Source: Cephalotus follicularis
Taxonomy: Eukaryota > Streptophyta > Magnoliopsida > Oxalidales > Cephalotaceae
DNA length: 64,000 nucleotides
NCBI GenBank assembly: GCA_001972305.1
Contig: BDDD01001471.1
Location: 38,277 to 102,276 of the forward strand
Direction: 5' to 3'
Part shown: piece after piece, positions 47,229 through 58,337 of the stretch
How positions within the stretch are numbered: position 1 is the first letter of the stretch
Layout: the number at the start of each line of letters is the position of its first letter
Translations under genes and position numbers: made by a program
Notes under the pieces: generated by a model
What the model saw: only the letters and a program-made list of their open reading frames with translations
The model's database searches: none
Told to the model about the DNA's origin: nothing

Positions 47229-48440
47229 CTCTATAGACATAGCTGGGGTAAGATACCAGCATGAGATTATATCTCATTCAGGCACTCCTTAGGTGAGGAG
47301 ATCAGGCCAAATTTCAACAGCGCCTGAGAGATATGGTTTTCTCGCTGAAGGCACTAATGAACAAAACGTCATCGAGGATGATGCGCCTATCAACTATCAA
47401 GAAGTAGTGCAAGGCACTGATTCTAAGGCCTGGCTATAAGCCATGAAGTCCGAGATGGATTCCTTGAATGCAACCAAGTTTGGATCTTAGTAGATGCTCT
47501 CGAAGGCATAGTGCCTATTGGTTGCAAATGGATCTTCAAAAAAAATATTGGCATTGATGGAAAGATTGAGACATACAAAGTGTGACTGGTCGCAAAAGGG
47601 TATAGATAAAGACATGGTGTCGACTAATATCGAGACTTTATCTCTAATTGCGATGCTCAAATCCATTCGGATTTGCTTGATATTGCCGCTCATTACGATT
47701 ATGAGATATGGAAAATGGATGTCAAGACCGCCTTCTTGAGTGGGTATCTTGAAGAGGACATTTATATGTCCTAACCTGAGGGGTTTACATCTGAGGAGTG
47801 TTCGTACAAGGTCTGCAAGCTCCAAAAGTTTATCTATGGCCTAAAGCAAGCATCTTGTAGCTGGAACATTCATTTTGATGAGGCCGTCAAATCTTTTGTC
47901 TTCATCAATAACATGGATGAGCCATGTGGTAACTGGAAACAGGATGACCTTGTATCACTTTCCTGGTGCTATGCGTGGATTACATCCTACTCATTGGGAA
48001 TGATGTATGGATGTTGAAATCCGTTAAAGTATGGCTTGCCAAGAACTTCTCCATGAAGGATTTGGGAGAAGCCTGCTATATACTGGGTATAAATATCATC
48101 AGGGATAGATCTAATAGGATGCTTGGGCTTTCCAAAAGCCTGTAAATCAGTACGATGCTAAAGTAATTTACTATGGAGAATTCAAAATGTGGTCTGCCAA
48201 TTGGCATGAAATTCAATTCTCCAAGAGGATTTTCTCGTAGACATCTAAGGAGAGGATGCACATGAGTCGGATCCCTTATGCATCGGCTGTGGGATCAACA
48301 ATGTATGCCATGATTTGTACAAGGCCTTATGTTGCGCATGCCCTAAGGACGGTAAGCCGATTTTAGTCCGATCCCTGTAAGAAGCATTGGGAAGTAATCA
48401 AGGCAATCCTCAAGTTCCTTAGACAGACTCAGGATGCGTT
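47229..48440 (+). pseudogene. pol: Copia 2 reverse transcriptase remnant
   Basis: RRSGQISTAPERYGFLAEG linker, MKSEMDSLNA, FTSEECSYKVCKL-type sequence in shifted frames, YASAVGSTMYAMICTRPY near 48270. The YVDD region (about 47960-48000) is frame-shifted. More decayed than copia 1. Confidence 0.85.
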
Positions 48441-48953
48441 CTTGATTTATGGAGGAGATAGTGAGTTGAGATTGGAGGGCTATAAAGACTCCAGCTTCAA
48501 CAGTGATCCGGATGATCACAAATCCTTGTCAAGATATGTCTATATGTTGAACAGAGGTGCTGTGAGATGGAGAAGTTTGAAGCAGGAGACCACTATTGAC
48601 TCCATGACAAAAGCTGAGCACATTGCAGCGTCGGATGCTGCAAAGGAGGGGTTTTGGATGTGTAAGTTCATTATTGAACTCGGTGTTGTTCCATGCATCA
48701 GTCGTCCAATGGTGGTATACTGTGATAATGATGGGGCCATTGCACAAAGGAACCCAGGTCTCACAAGTGTTCAAAGCACATCCAGCGGCATTATCATCTG
48801 ATCTGGGAGATCATCGATAGAGGAGACAAATTGTTGGAGAGGCTCGCCTCAAAGGCGAATATAGCAGACCCACTAACCCAGGCTTCACCAACCACTATAT
48901 TCAAGCATCATCGTAGTACAATGGGCTTGAACTTTAGGTCTTCGTGGCTGGAA
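48441..48953 (+). pseudogene. pol: Copia 2 RNase H, largely open
   Basis: The frame 48442-48801 reads GDSELRLEGYKDSSFNSD (catalytic Asp of YxDS), AVRWRSLKQETTIDSMTKAE (catalytic Glu), HIAASDAAKEGFWMCKFI and VYCDNDGAIAQRNPG (catalytic Asp). The frame is lost in the last part, after RNPG. The best-preserved enzymatic segment of copia 2. Confidence 0.9.
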
Positions 48954-48968
48954 GGCCAAGTGGGAGAT
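48954..48968 (+). other. Polypurine tract of copia 2
   Basis: GGCCAAGTGGGAGAT just before the LTR start TGTTAGAGAG. Confidence 0.85.
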
Positions 48969-49678
48969 TGTTAGAGAGAGAGTGGCTGTTTGTACTTATA
49001 AACATTTCTCTTACTGTATATATATATAGATATATATATGTCTGTTTGTACTTGTAAACACTTCTCTTAATATATATATATATATATATATATACCATCA
49101 TATTCCTTCATGTTATATTGTGCAATCTAATTATTTAATGGAAATTGGTATGTGTTTTATCTTATAATTGTAGTTGTTTTCTAAACTACTTATTCTTATG
49201 GCGCCTAGTCACATAATGGTTGGATGTCAGGCCTGGGGGCTATGAGAACGACTAACGTAATCCCTGTGACTAAATGGTTCCAAGTCATAGGTACACTTCT
49301 AGGGAATTAGTGAACCAGATAGACTTGCTGCATTATGCTCGCTCCCATGGGTGGGAGGGTGGAGTATCTTATTGCCACTTGAGATGAACCCTAGAGCTAA
49401 TGCGGGGTTTGTGTTGGAAGCATGTACACTGAACATGACCCACTATAGGAACATTACTTGCATAGTCACATATCTAGTGTCAGTAATGGTTCTTATATGT
49501 TGCGGTAGTGCATAGTTAGTCACTGGCAGGATCTAGGATGTCCTATTTGTTCCTAAGACCTCAGCGGATGCTCTTCATTGTGTAGAGACTGTCTGTCTTT
49601 GATATCCATCTTACTCAGTTCTCTTGCGGGACTGACAAACGGGAGGTCTTTGGGCCTTTTGGAATATATATGGATGTA
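48969..49678 (+). mobile_element. 3' LTR of copia 2 (interrupted by element D)
   Basis: Begins TGTTAGAGAGAGAG. An approximately 60-bp unit (ctgtttgtacttgtaaacac) is tandemly duplicated at 48984-49095 and ends in a (TA)n run. The end tctttgggccttttggaa aligns with 21707 onward in the copia 1 LTR, showing that D at 49679 is inside this LTR. Confidence 0.8.
48984..49095 (+). repeat. Tandem duplication with (TA)n tracts
   Basis: Two copies of tgtttgtactt(a/g)taaacattctctta, each followed by alternating TA. Confidence 0.85.
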
Positions 49679-50457
49679 TGTCACACCCCGTTCCCATAAC
49701 AACAATAATAATGGTAGCAATCAACATAATATCCGGCTTATACAGTTTTACGCGGAAATTTAAAACTTTCAGAACGATTAATAACTTGCGGAAGCATTCA
49801 ATTATAAGCCGAATTAACAACGTAACACGCATCCCATACTACGTGTTACCAAAATACGACATTTCATTGTTAATTGCCCTCAAAAAGGAGCGTGATTAAG
49901 ACATGTCGATACAATATTTCCTTCAGTGCGGAAATCCATCAAGTACAATAAATACATTATCCCAAATTAGTAAAGTCATAAACCATTATACATTACTCCA
50001 GTACAAGATTCCATCATTACAATAACCAATGATACAATATCCAACTGATAATTCTTAACAAGCACGTCACATTATTCTCTTAAAACACGAGTATGGTTAT
50101 TGCAATACAATACAATTAAAACAACCTTCAGAAAAGAAGCTTGCAACTCAGCTTCAGCAGCACTTGTCCGATTGCCCCTGTCAATCTGAAATTGTAGGGG
50201 GTTAGCCTTTGTCCTCACTCGGCTAAGTAGAGAAAGTATAAATACCTTTCGGGATCAACAATAATGTAAATCATGTAATAAATGCATAATGATGCAGTAC
50301 AATATATATATACAATATGTATTTGTATATGTATCTCGATCAATAGTTACGCAACCATGCCAAGTGACTACATCAACACAATCCATCAGTCATGTCACTA
50401 AGGACCAATCAATTCAATCAGTATTCGATAACAACCACCCGTAGGTTAGCATTATCT

Positions 50458-50830
50458 CACGTCGACGCTAACCGGCCCATAGGCGGAGGAAAGCTCGATC
50501 AATAATTGACACTAACCGGCACGTAGCGGAGGAAAGTTCAACAAACAAATGAGTCTAACCGGCACAAGGCAGAGGATAGCTCATAGTGTGGATGTCAACC
50601 GGCACGTAGCGGAGGAAGACCATCCGGTGTGGTGTCCCTAGCCATCTCCTGGCCCCTAGGGCACAACCTGCCATTAGCGTAAGTGACAACCTCCGTCACC
50701 GCACTAACAACGTAACAATCACAATCAATCTAACAATTCAATCATTGATGCTAATCGGCCCCGAGCTAGGAAAGCACACAGCTAACCGTCCCGTGGTGCT
50801 AGGAAAGCTCAATCAATCCAAAAATCAATC
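50458..50830 (-). repeat. Diverged short repeats in LTR D
   Basis: Five or more copies of a unit with the pattern (c)taaccggc(ac)...ggaggaaagctc at irregular 45-65 bp spacing, with a further copy at 51058-51090. Confidence 0.75.
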
Positions 50831-51143
50831 CTTTCCAAGTAATTCATAAGTTATAAAATACTTGAAATAATACATTTATTCAAAATGTAAACAGTCTTCG
50901 AAATCACGTTTCCATCCTTCGAAAATATACATTTTCATGTAAAGTAATGATTTGTTATAAAATCATGTATGCACTTCTAAAATGATAAAACACTTTAGAA
51001 TTCAATCACATTTCAATTCACAATTCAGTTCACAGTTCAATTCATACCTACATCGACGCTAACCGGCACAAGGCAAGGAAAGCTCGACCAATCCACAATA
51101 ATATGCAAGCAAACATATGCTCAAAATGCAACCCGACCCTTCG

Positions 51144-51494
51144 GCGTCGACACCTAACCTCTAGGCGCCAAATCGTTCATATTAGTCGCTTAACCCTAGG
51201 CGTCAACACTTATACCCTTTAAGCGTCAGCGCTTAACCAGTAACCCGAGTGTCAACAATTGCCCTTGACGTCGACCCTTCAAGGCAAGGATCCTTGAGCG
51301 TCAGCAGTCATTACTTTGGCGTCGATGCTTTGAGGTAGGACCTCAAGCGTCAACATCCATGTGTCCATCACTACGCATATTCAAACTAGGGCGTCAACGC
51401 TTTCTTTAAGCGTCGACATTTATCGCGAAGTCAGTGTACATTCCTACGCGTAACAGTCCTTAGCGTCGACACTTATCGTTTAAGCATCGACGGT
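51144..51494. repeat. Phased palindrome array, GCGTCGACGCTT flavour (LTR D)
   Basis: Cores at 51146, 51167, 51185, 51202, 51225, 51251, 51270, 51300, 51321 and 51349, and later 51465 and 51486. The 19-30-21-28 run (51251 to 51349) matches LTR G and D2. Confidence 0.9.
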
Positions 51495-52039
51495 TAGAGA
51501 AGATCAGAAACACCTTCTTCTCCAACACGTTCAATACCAAGGGATCAACATGCATAATCACACATGCAATTCGATCCACAATCATTTCAATCACAATATG
51601 CAAGGCAGGTAATCTACTCATAGCAACCTAACACAAATCACACCATTCACACACCAAGGGAAAATCATCCCAAAACGTGCATGCAATTCAATCCATAAAG
51701 TTCATGCATTTCATCAATGATAAACACAATTCTTGAACTCAAATGTGCAAGTATAAATCCCCTACTATCACCTACCTCTGATTCCGAGTTAGGAATCGCA
51801 GTATCAACAGCACAGTCGAGCCGTAGGTTCAATTGCCGAACCTCTCCAATAACCGCTGAACCGAAGCCGGTTCTTGCTAATTTATCCTTTCCACTGCCAA
51901 ATCCAATTGCCGCACACACTGCACATACAACACATTTCACTACGATCAACACACGCAAAACATTGTCGTCGCCGAAACGTCGACCAAATTCCGGCCGACT
52001 CACCTAGATTACGAAACACCCATCAACGGGTTCCACATT

Positions 52040-52640
52040 GAATGGTCTGCACAGAACCGCTCATGACTCACCGGGAATCGACGCCGAACACCGCGCCAAG
52101 GCCGTCAGTGAGTTGTGACTCACTGAGTCAACTCGCCGGACCTCCACAGGTCCAATCGCCACCTAAAAACGCCACACATTCAACAGTTTTACATATCCCT
52201 AACTCCAACCAGCCAAGACTCGGCGCTAAACGTGCTGTCCAAGGCAGTAGTGAGACGACTCGCTGAGTCAACTCAGCCAAGCTATTTCGGCCAATTCCGG
52301 CCAAATCACGCCTCACCGGTGGTGGAAATGGGTAGAGCGGACCTTCTACACCATAACCCACGCCATCCGCGACGCTAACGGTGTCAGGAAATGCACGGCG
52401 AAGGCACGACAGTGGCGGGGAAGAAAAGAAAAAGAAGAGAAAAGAGGGGAAGGGGGAGGAGCTTACCGGCGGTAGGCGTGCCTGGGTGGTCCGCCGTCCT
52501 CTCCCGGTCACGTGGCTTGCTCCGGCGTCGTCTCCGGTGCCCTCTCTCCCTCTCTCTCCCGCTGTCTCTCCCATGCTCTCTCTCTCTCATCTGCAGGTAC
52601 CACTTCGCACGGGCGCGCTATGCGTCCGTGTCTCCCCCTT
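52040..52640 (-). promoter_or_regulatory. G/C-rich promoter or leader-like block in LTR D
   Basis: Much richer in CG than the rest of the LTR, with purine runs and, on the minus strand, CCG|GTAAGC at about 52467/52466 as a donor-like site. A similar block lies in the E LTRs (24090-24330 and 31770-32010). Short frames here have no recognisable protein. Confidence 0.45.
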
Positions 52641-52942
52641 CTTCCTTTATTATTTTGCTCCCTCCTTAGTATTTTCTGGTAAAATACTAAGGTATGAGTC
52701 CCGATTTTTCCGCAAATCGAGACATAAATTATCCAAACGACCACCAAAAGAATCGTAATAAAAATGCGAACATTTGGGCTTTATTGTCGCGCATTAAAAA
52801 TAGGTTTTATTAGCCGGCTTAGCTAACACGATTACGACTTAAATGCGTAATGCCTTTTTATTACTCCAGGCTCTATCGATTTTATCACAACTGTACACGC
52901 ACCAATTTCATAACAATTCTTTATGAAATTCGGGGCGTTACA

Positions 52943-52960
52943 TCCTACCCTCCTTAAAGA
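52943..52960 (-). other. Polypurine tract of element D
   Basis: TTTAAGGAGGGTAGGA on the minus strand adjoining the LTR start TGTAACGCCCC, with a GACGAGATTTC block upstream as in other gypsy elements. Confidence 0.85.
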
Positions 52961-53009
52961 AATCTCGTCCCAAGATTACCTAGATTAAACATGTGAAGGT
53001 AGAATGCCT

Positions 53010-53231
53010 TCACTTCTTCCTGACGTTCCAAGTGGCTTTCCAAGCCCATGGTATTACCATCACACTTCCACCAATATCGAACTTCAGATCTCGATACATC
53101 TTGCTAATCTCCGGATGTACGGAGAAACTGGAGCGATAGGCTTGTGACCACAGCTCATCGACATCAATCAATTCATAATCATACGATCCATAGTCATATG
53201 GTTTATGACCGTACATTCCGTAACCGTACAA
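53010..53231 (-). pseudogene. Integrase and pol-end remnant in element D
   Basis: A 73-residue minus frame. Residues about 33-50 (RSSFSVHPEISKMYRDLK, 53082-53135) match the HHCC region of gypsy integrase; compare NFSVHPRSTKMYRD in element C. The end, WKATWNVRKK, recalls the ATW motif of the chromodomain. The two parts are joined by deletion of the integrase core. The N-terminal YG-rich part has no known match. It shows that D descends from an autonomous gypsy element. Confidence 0.65.
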
Positions 53232-55645
53232 TCTGTGTCCGTTCGATATGTAACCGTACTATATCCATATCACTGGGTCTCCAAGAACCCAACATATCAC
53301 ATATTATTATTCCCCAACTTCAAATAACTCCAATTACCACTTTATCAATCATATCACATCAACGGAATAATCAATTGAATACATTTCAACTCTTATAATC
53401 TGCCGAAAATCGGGCATGAAGTATTCGTTTACAGGACTATGCCCCCTGTAAAGAAAACACAATTTATATATTCACACTCCCAAAGGAGGAACCAACAGTT
53501 CACAATTGGGCTCAGCCCTCAACAACCACAATTTAGATCCGAATCATCATTCTAGAACCTCAATTGATGAATCCATTAAAATCCAACTCTTAAGATTTCT
53601 CGAAATTTCGGCATGAAGTATTCGTTTATCGGACTCCATGCCACCTGATAAACCACAGTTTATATGTGTTTGGGGTTTAACCCTCATATCATCACAATCT
53701 ATATGTTGGGGGCTCCGCCCACACCATACTACCTCTCAATTAAATCCAAATATATCATTTGCATGCAAAGGACAATCCTTTCAATACCCTCAATGATGGG
53801 TTTGATCATATCCACTAATATCATACGCATGCGAAGGATAATCATGTCAAAACCTCAAATGATGGATCTGATCATATCCAATAATATCATACATCGATCA
53901 AATGATACACTGCCACATGCCGGCAGGTCCAATACATCAACACACATTTATATTCTCGCACTGCCACAAGCCGGCAGGTCATATAATGTACAATAGCAAA
54001 CCTCAAAATATCGGTTCACTTACTTTATTCATATAACATAAGATAGGCAAGAGAAATGAAATTCTTACCATGCGCTTGTCTTGACTAATCACTGTAGCTG
54101 CCATATGAACCTGAACCTGACCCACTTCATTTCCATGAAACGGTCAGCAACCAATGGCTGTGTACAACACACATATGCAATGAATGTATACAAAGGTGTA
54201 GCAGATATATATATAATGTCAATCATGTAAGATACGTACATAGCATAAACAATGTGAACAATGTCGTTTCACATTTATACAAGTCATAACACAATACGTC
54301 ATCAGTAACTCTGCCATATACCGTCAACCGGGGCCTTTCGTCCCGTGTCAATCCATGATTGTGCTCTATCCATTGCATTTCACATCCGTTTACGGTCCAT
54401 AGCCATTTACGATCTATATCCATTCGCAATTCATATCCGTTTACGGCCCACTGCCGTCCGTGGTCCATATCCGTTCACTCTACTAGGAATCTAGAGGCTA
54501 ACAACATGTGTAGTTCACATCTAACGGTCGACTAAATATATATAATGTCTCATACCAGCACATATAAGTAGTTGGCCGCCCTATCAGTTCATTCGCAATC
54601 TAGTCCGAGCATCCACGCAATGCCCATCCATCCGATAACAGTCCATTCGATCGACATCCGACCAATAACGACCCATTCTATCACTAACCGTTCAATAACA
54701 ATTCATACGATCACTAACCGCTCAACAACGGTTCATACGATCGCTAACCGCTCAACAACGGTTCAAACGAACAGTATCCATTCAACAACGGTCCATATGA
54801 TCGCTAACCGCTCAACAACGGTTCATTCAATCATGATACGATCGATAATGATACGATACGATCAATGATGATACACTAGCCATTCGCAATGACCAGTCAT
54901 ATTCTTTTATGATCAACCACTATTCGATACGAAAACTTTTCTGACAACACTTATGCCTTTCGGCTCATCCGATCGACCGTTTAGCCATTACGGCTTATTC
55001 GGTGGGTCACTTAGCCATTATGGCACATTTGGTCGGTCACTTGACCATTTCGGACTTCAAAGCCCTCACTATCACTTCATTTGATATATCCCATAGGATT
55101 TCGGGAGGTCTGCCGCCTCGAGGTCAGCCTTCCGGGAAAGTCTAGATTGCCTAGCAGCCTTAGGCGCTATTTCGAAGGCTTAAACATTTGCCTGATCTCA
55201 ATCAAAATCAAAATCCATGCAAAACTGGGCAGTTTCACTAAAACAGGGCTATTGGCGTCAACACCGTCCCTTAGGCGTCGACGTCATCACTCAAGGTATC
55301 TACGTTCATATCAGGCTCTTCCAAAACGGTTCCCATCATACCGTGCAACATGGTCAAGAACCATGTGCCTTGGCTATGCTTGTGCGTACAATCGACACAT
55401 ATCCTCCACATTTGCAGCATTCGCAGACATCTGCTGCTGGAAGTAATCCGCTTTACGGCTCATAGGGTCCGCTCTATCATTTACTTCCTTAGGAACATTT
55501 CCATTAACGGCTCAAAGCCTTCCACGTTTTCTACTTCCATCCGTTTTGTTTCCTTTAAGGAAGATCATGATTAATCACATCTTTAGGAAACAATAGTTAA
55601 TTACCAAGGATAGTATCTCAGCGATAGCTTATATAAGGAATATAA
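53232..55645 (-). other. Non-coding internal region of element D
   Basis: About 2.4 kb with no Gag, protease or RT similarity, so D is a large retrotransposon derivative (LARD). It contains short diverged repeats of the kind cgtttacggtccatatc (about 53150-53265 and 54365-54475) and the 30-bp array below. Two palindrome units (ggcgtcaacacc, ggcgtcgacgtc) lie 22 bp apart at 55255-55285. Confidence 0.7.
54628..54838. repeat. 30-bp tandem repeat in element D
   Basis: About seven units of exactly 30 bp (accgctcaacaacggttcat followed by a cgatcgcta-type end). The inner seven bases aacaacg and the ccgctc block are best conserved. Confidence 0.9.
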
Positions 55646-55657
55646 GCTCTGATACCA
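55646..55657 (-). other. Primer-binding site of element D
   Basis: TGGTATCAGAGC on the minus strand, four bases from the 5' LTR end at 55662. Confidence 0.92.
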
Positions 55658-55661
55658 CTGT

Positions 55662-56066
55662 TGTCACACCCCGTTCCCATAACAACAATAATAATGGTAG
55701 CAATCAACATAATATCCGGCTTATACAGTTTTACACGAAAATTTAAAACTTTCAGAAAGATTAATAACTTGCGAAAGCATTCAATTATAAGCCGAATTAA
55801 CAACGTAACACGCATCCCATACTACGTGTTACCAAAATAAGACATTTCATTGTTAATTGCCCTAAAAACGGAGCGTGATTAAGACAAGTCGATACAATAT
55901 TTCCTTCAGTGCGGAAATCCATCAAGTACAATAAATACATTATCCCAAATTAGTAAAGTCATAAAACATTATACATTAATCCAGTAAAAGATTCCATCAT
56001 TACAATAACCAATTGATACAATATCCAACTGATAATTCTTAACAAGCACGTCTCATCATTCTCTTA
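55662..56066 (-). mobile_element. 5' LTR of element D (interrupted)
   Basis: Matches 49679-50075, then is cut by LTR I at 56067. The remainder of this LTR is not found before the window end. Confidence 0.88.
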
Positions 56067-58337
56067 TGTAACACCCCCGATGGTGGGAGTCCTTACAGGT
56101 CATAATACCAAACTGAAACATAACGGAATATCTAAACAATAGACTGATGCGAAACGGATGTGGTGGTCTAAAACATATCTTTTAACAAACTGATATAAAA
56201 CAGAGTCTGAAATTTTAGTCATTCATAAAAACAAACCATAATCTGATATACAAATACTGTTTAAGATGAAAACTAGTCTGATTTAAAAACAAAATATGAT
56301 CAACACTACTGTAAACACAATAGACCAACACCTAGATGGTCCTCTGACAAGTGGGTAACTCTCATCACATGTTTCCCCCATCCTTATGAAAACCTACCGC
56401 ATAGAAACAAAAAACGCGGCTGAGCAAACCTCAGTACGGATAAGGAATTAAAACAGTAAACGGTGAACAAATAATTGGAACTTTAAATTTAGCAAAGTAA
56501 CATAATAAATATTCTTGAAATGTAAAATAGAATATTTAAAACGAACAGTTATAAAATCATCATAACTTTATCAAAACATAACATCATAATTCAAAACTTT
56601 ATCTGATTTTATAATTCCATAACAGAGAATTCTGACATACATACATATATAGGTGCAAGGGGTTCGCAAGGCCCACATGCTCTGACGGAAAAGTCGTGTA
56701 TGGCACTACACAACAATCCCAAATACTGAATTTCTGAATTCTGACAATAAGTAGAGTATACTCATACGCCTCAAAAGGATCCATATCCTATTCTCAGGAT
56801 GCATATTTAAAAGAAACGCCGTAGACCGATCACACCGCCACGGTAGGTGTCATGTCCTCCGTGCCAAAGAACATGCCTATGATACCTCATAGGTAGGGTT
56901 TTTCTCTGTATGTTGTTATGATAAAACATTGTTTTATTCTAAAACAATTCTAGAACATACTTATGTAAACTGTCTCCAGACATATCTGAAATTATTTAAA
57001 AAGAATCGTAAACATACTTTCATACCAAAATCAAAATCAAAATCTGATATGTATCTGAAATCTCAACATACTTCCTGAAGTGGAAGCCATGTCCAAAACA
57101 GTAACACATTTTTTATAACAGAAAATATGTATATCCATATCCGATGTAATGAAATTCATTTTAATAAAACTATTATCAAAACGAGAATATCTGTATCCAA
57201 ATATGGGTTTTATTTCTAATAAAACCAGGAACATAAATCTGTTCAATAAAATGTACAAAATCATCAATTAATGAAAGTTTAATCGAAGGAGAACCAAAGA
57301 ACGAAGAATTCGTACCTTAGCAGATCAAAAATCTAAACAATCTAGAATACCGGATAAAATCACCCTAGAAGTGTCCTAAACTCCACCACGAATGATATTA
57401 AGACCTAAACATATGAGTCCAAACATCACATAACATAAAAAGTAGCAATTATCAAAACTACCAGACAAGGCGTCGACAGTTTGTTCCTAGGTGTCGACGG
57501 TTTCATTACACAAAAGACAAAGCATTGAGCAAAGAGTCGACTGACCATAGCACAAAACAATACAAAGCGGCGACGCTCAAGGCATAAGTGTCGACGGTTT
57601 GCGTCAGACACAGAATACCAGCGCAGAAACTAGTTTCAAATCCATGATCAAATCTGATTTTTGATAAACACAATGCATAATTAACAACATGTAGATTCAT
57701 TGACAAGTTATATTAATTTCAAAAAGCCAGAACAACCCTATGATTTCATGCAAAGCATAAAACACCTTTTTAAATTGCAATTTTCGGATATTTAAACAGT
57801 TTGTACAAATCAGGAACTATAATCCGATTTTTTTTTTGTTGCCCAGAGTGTAAAACAGTATCATATACATATCTATAGCATAACTTATTTGATTAGAATT
57901 ACCAGTATAACAAAAGATGTAGATGAAATTCATATATGAGCAGTTAAGAACAGCAGAAATTTAGTTTCAACAGGCCTCTAAAATCATGCTCACAAATGAC
58001 TTCTAGCATGTTTCAATACGAAGTAATGGGTGATATAGAAACTACATAGTGCAAACTACAATTTTCGTTTAGAAATTAACTTCAAAAGACGTCCAAATCG
58101 ATGCAGAAAAAGGCTTGCAAAGTTGATGTTCGTGTTTGGTAAAAAGTGCAAAAATGAGTTTTCTTTCAAATTGATACTTGGATTTTAAAAACCAGAAAAA
58201 CGAGTAAAAATTAATGGTAAATCGTGCATCTAATGAGTTTTCCTTTCTTGCAGATTCGGCTTCAAACAAAGAAGGAAAATAAGATCAACAAAAATGGCAA
58301 AAACCCCTTTTTCCCTAAACATGTCACCGTCCAAACT
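56067..58337 (-). mobile_element. LTR I, B-family gypsy LTR
   Basis: Plus-strand start TGTAACACCCCCGA is the LTR end read backwards. The whole block is the reverse complement of sequence resembling 7000-9210 (shared features: ctgagcaaacctcagtac, the ccataggcatg block, TAAG|GTACGAATTC at 57316/57315). Its promoter end is missing, because element J inserted at 58338. No coding sequence. Confidence 0.8.
57470..57598. repeat. Palindrome array, GTGTCGACGG/GCGTCGAC flavour (LTR I)
   Basis: Cores at 57472, 57493, 57524, 57536, 57569 and 57590; steps 21, 31, 12, 33, 21. Its family relatives B and J have CAGTCGACTG units at the same place; one unit here, gagtcgactg, is intermediate. Confidence 0.8.

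Larger units (their letters stand above)
49679..52942 (-). mobile_element. 3' LTR of LARD-like element D
   Basis: 3,264 bp, TGTCACACCCCG to CGGGGCGTTACA on the plus strand. Its first 390 bp repeat almost exactly at 55662-56066 (about 98% by eye), so D is a young insertion. It carries a palindrome array at 51144-51494 and a diverged repeat of ctaaccggcac(g)tag(c)ggaggaaagctc around 50460-50830. In place of a proximal palindrome cluster it has a G/C-rich block at about 52040-52640. Confidence 0.9.

Noticed and set aside
52381..52758. 125-residue frame in G/C-rich DNA of LTR D
   Set aside because: Low-complexity (Arg/Ser/Pro) product, overlapping frames on both strands, and location within an LTR promoter-like block.
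54572..54868. 98-residue frame with a ten-residue repeat (NRSTTVHTIA)
   Set aside because: Antisense to element D and produced by the 30-bp tandem repeat staying in phase. No homologue recognised.
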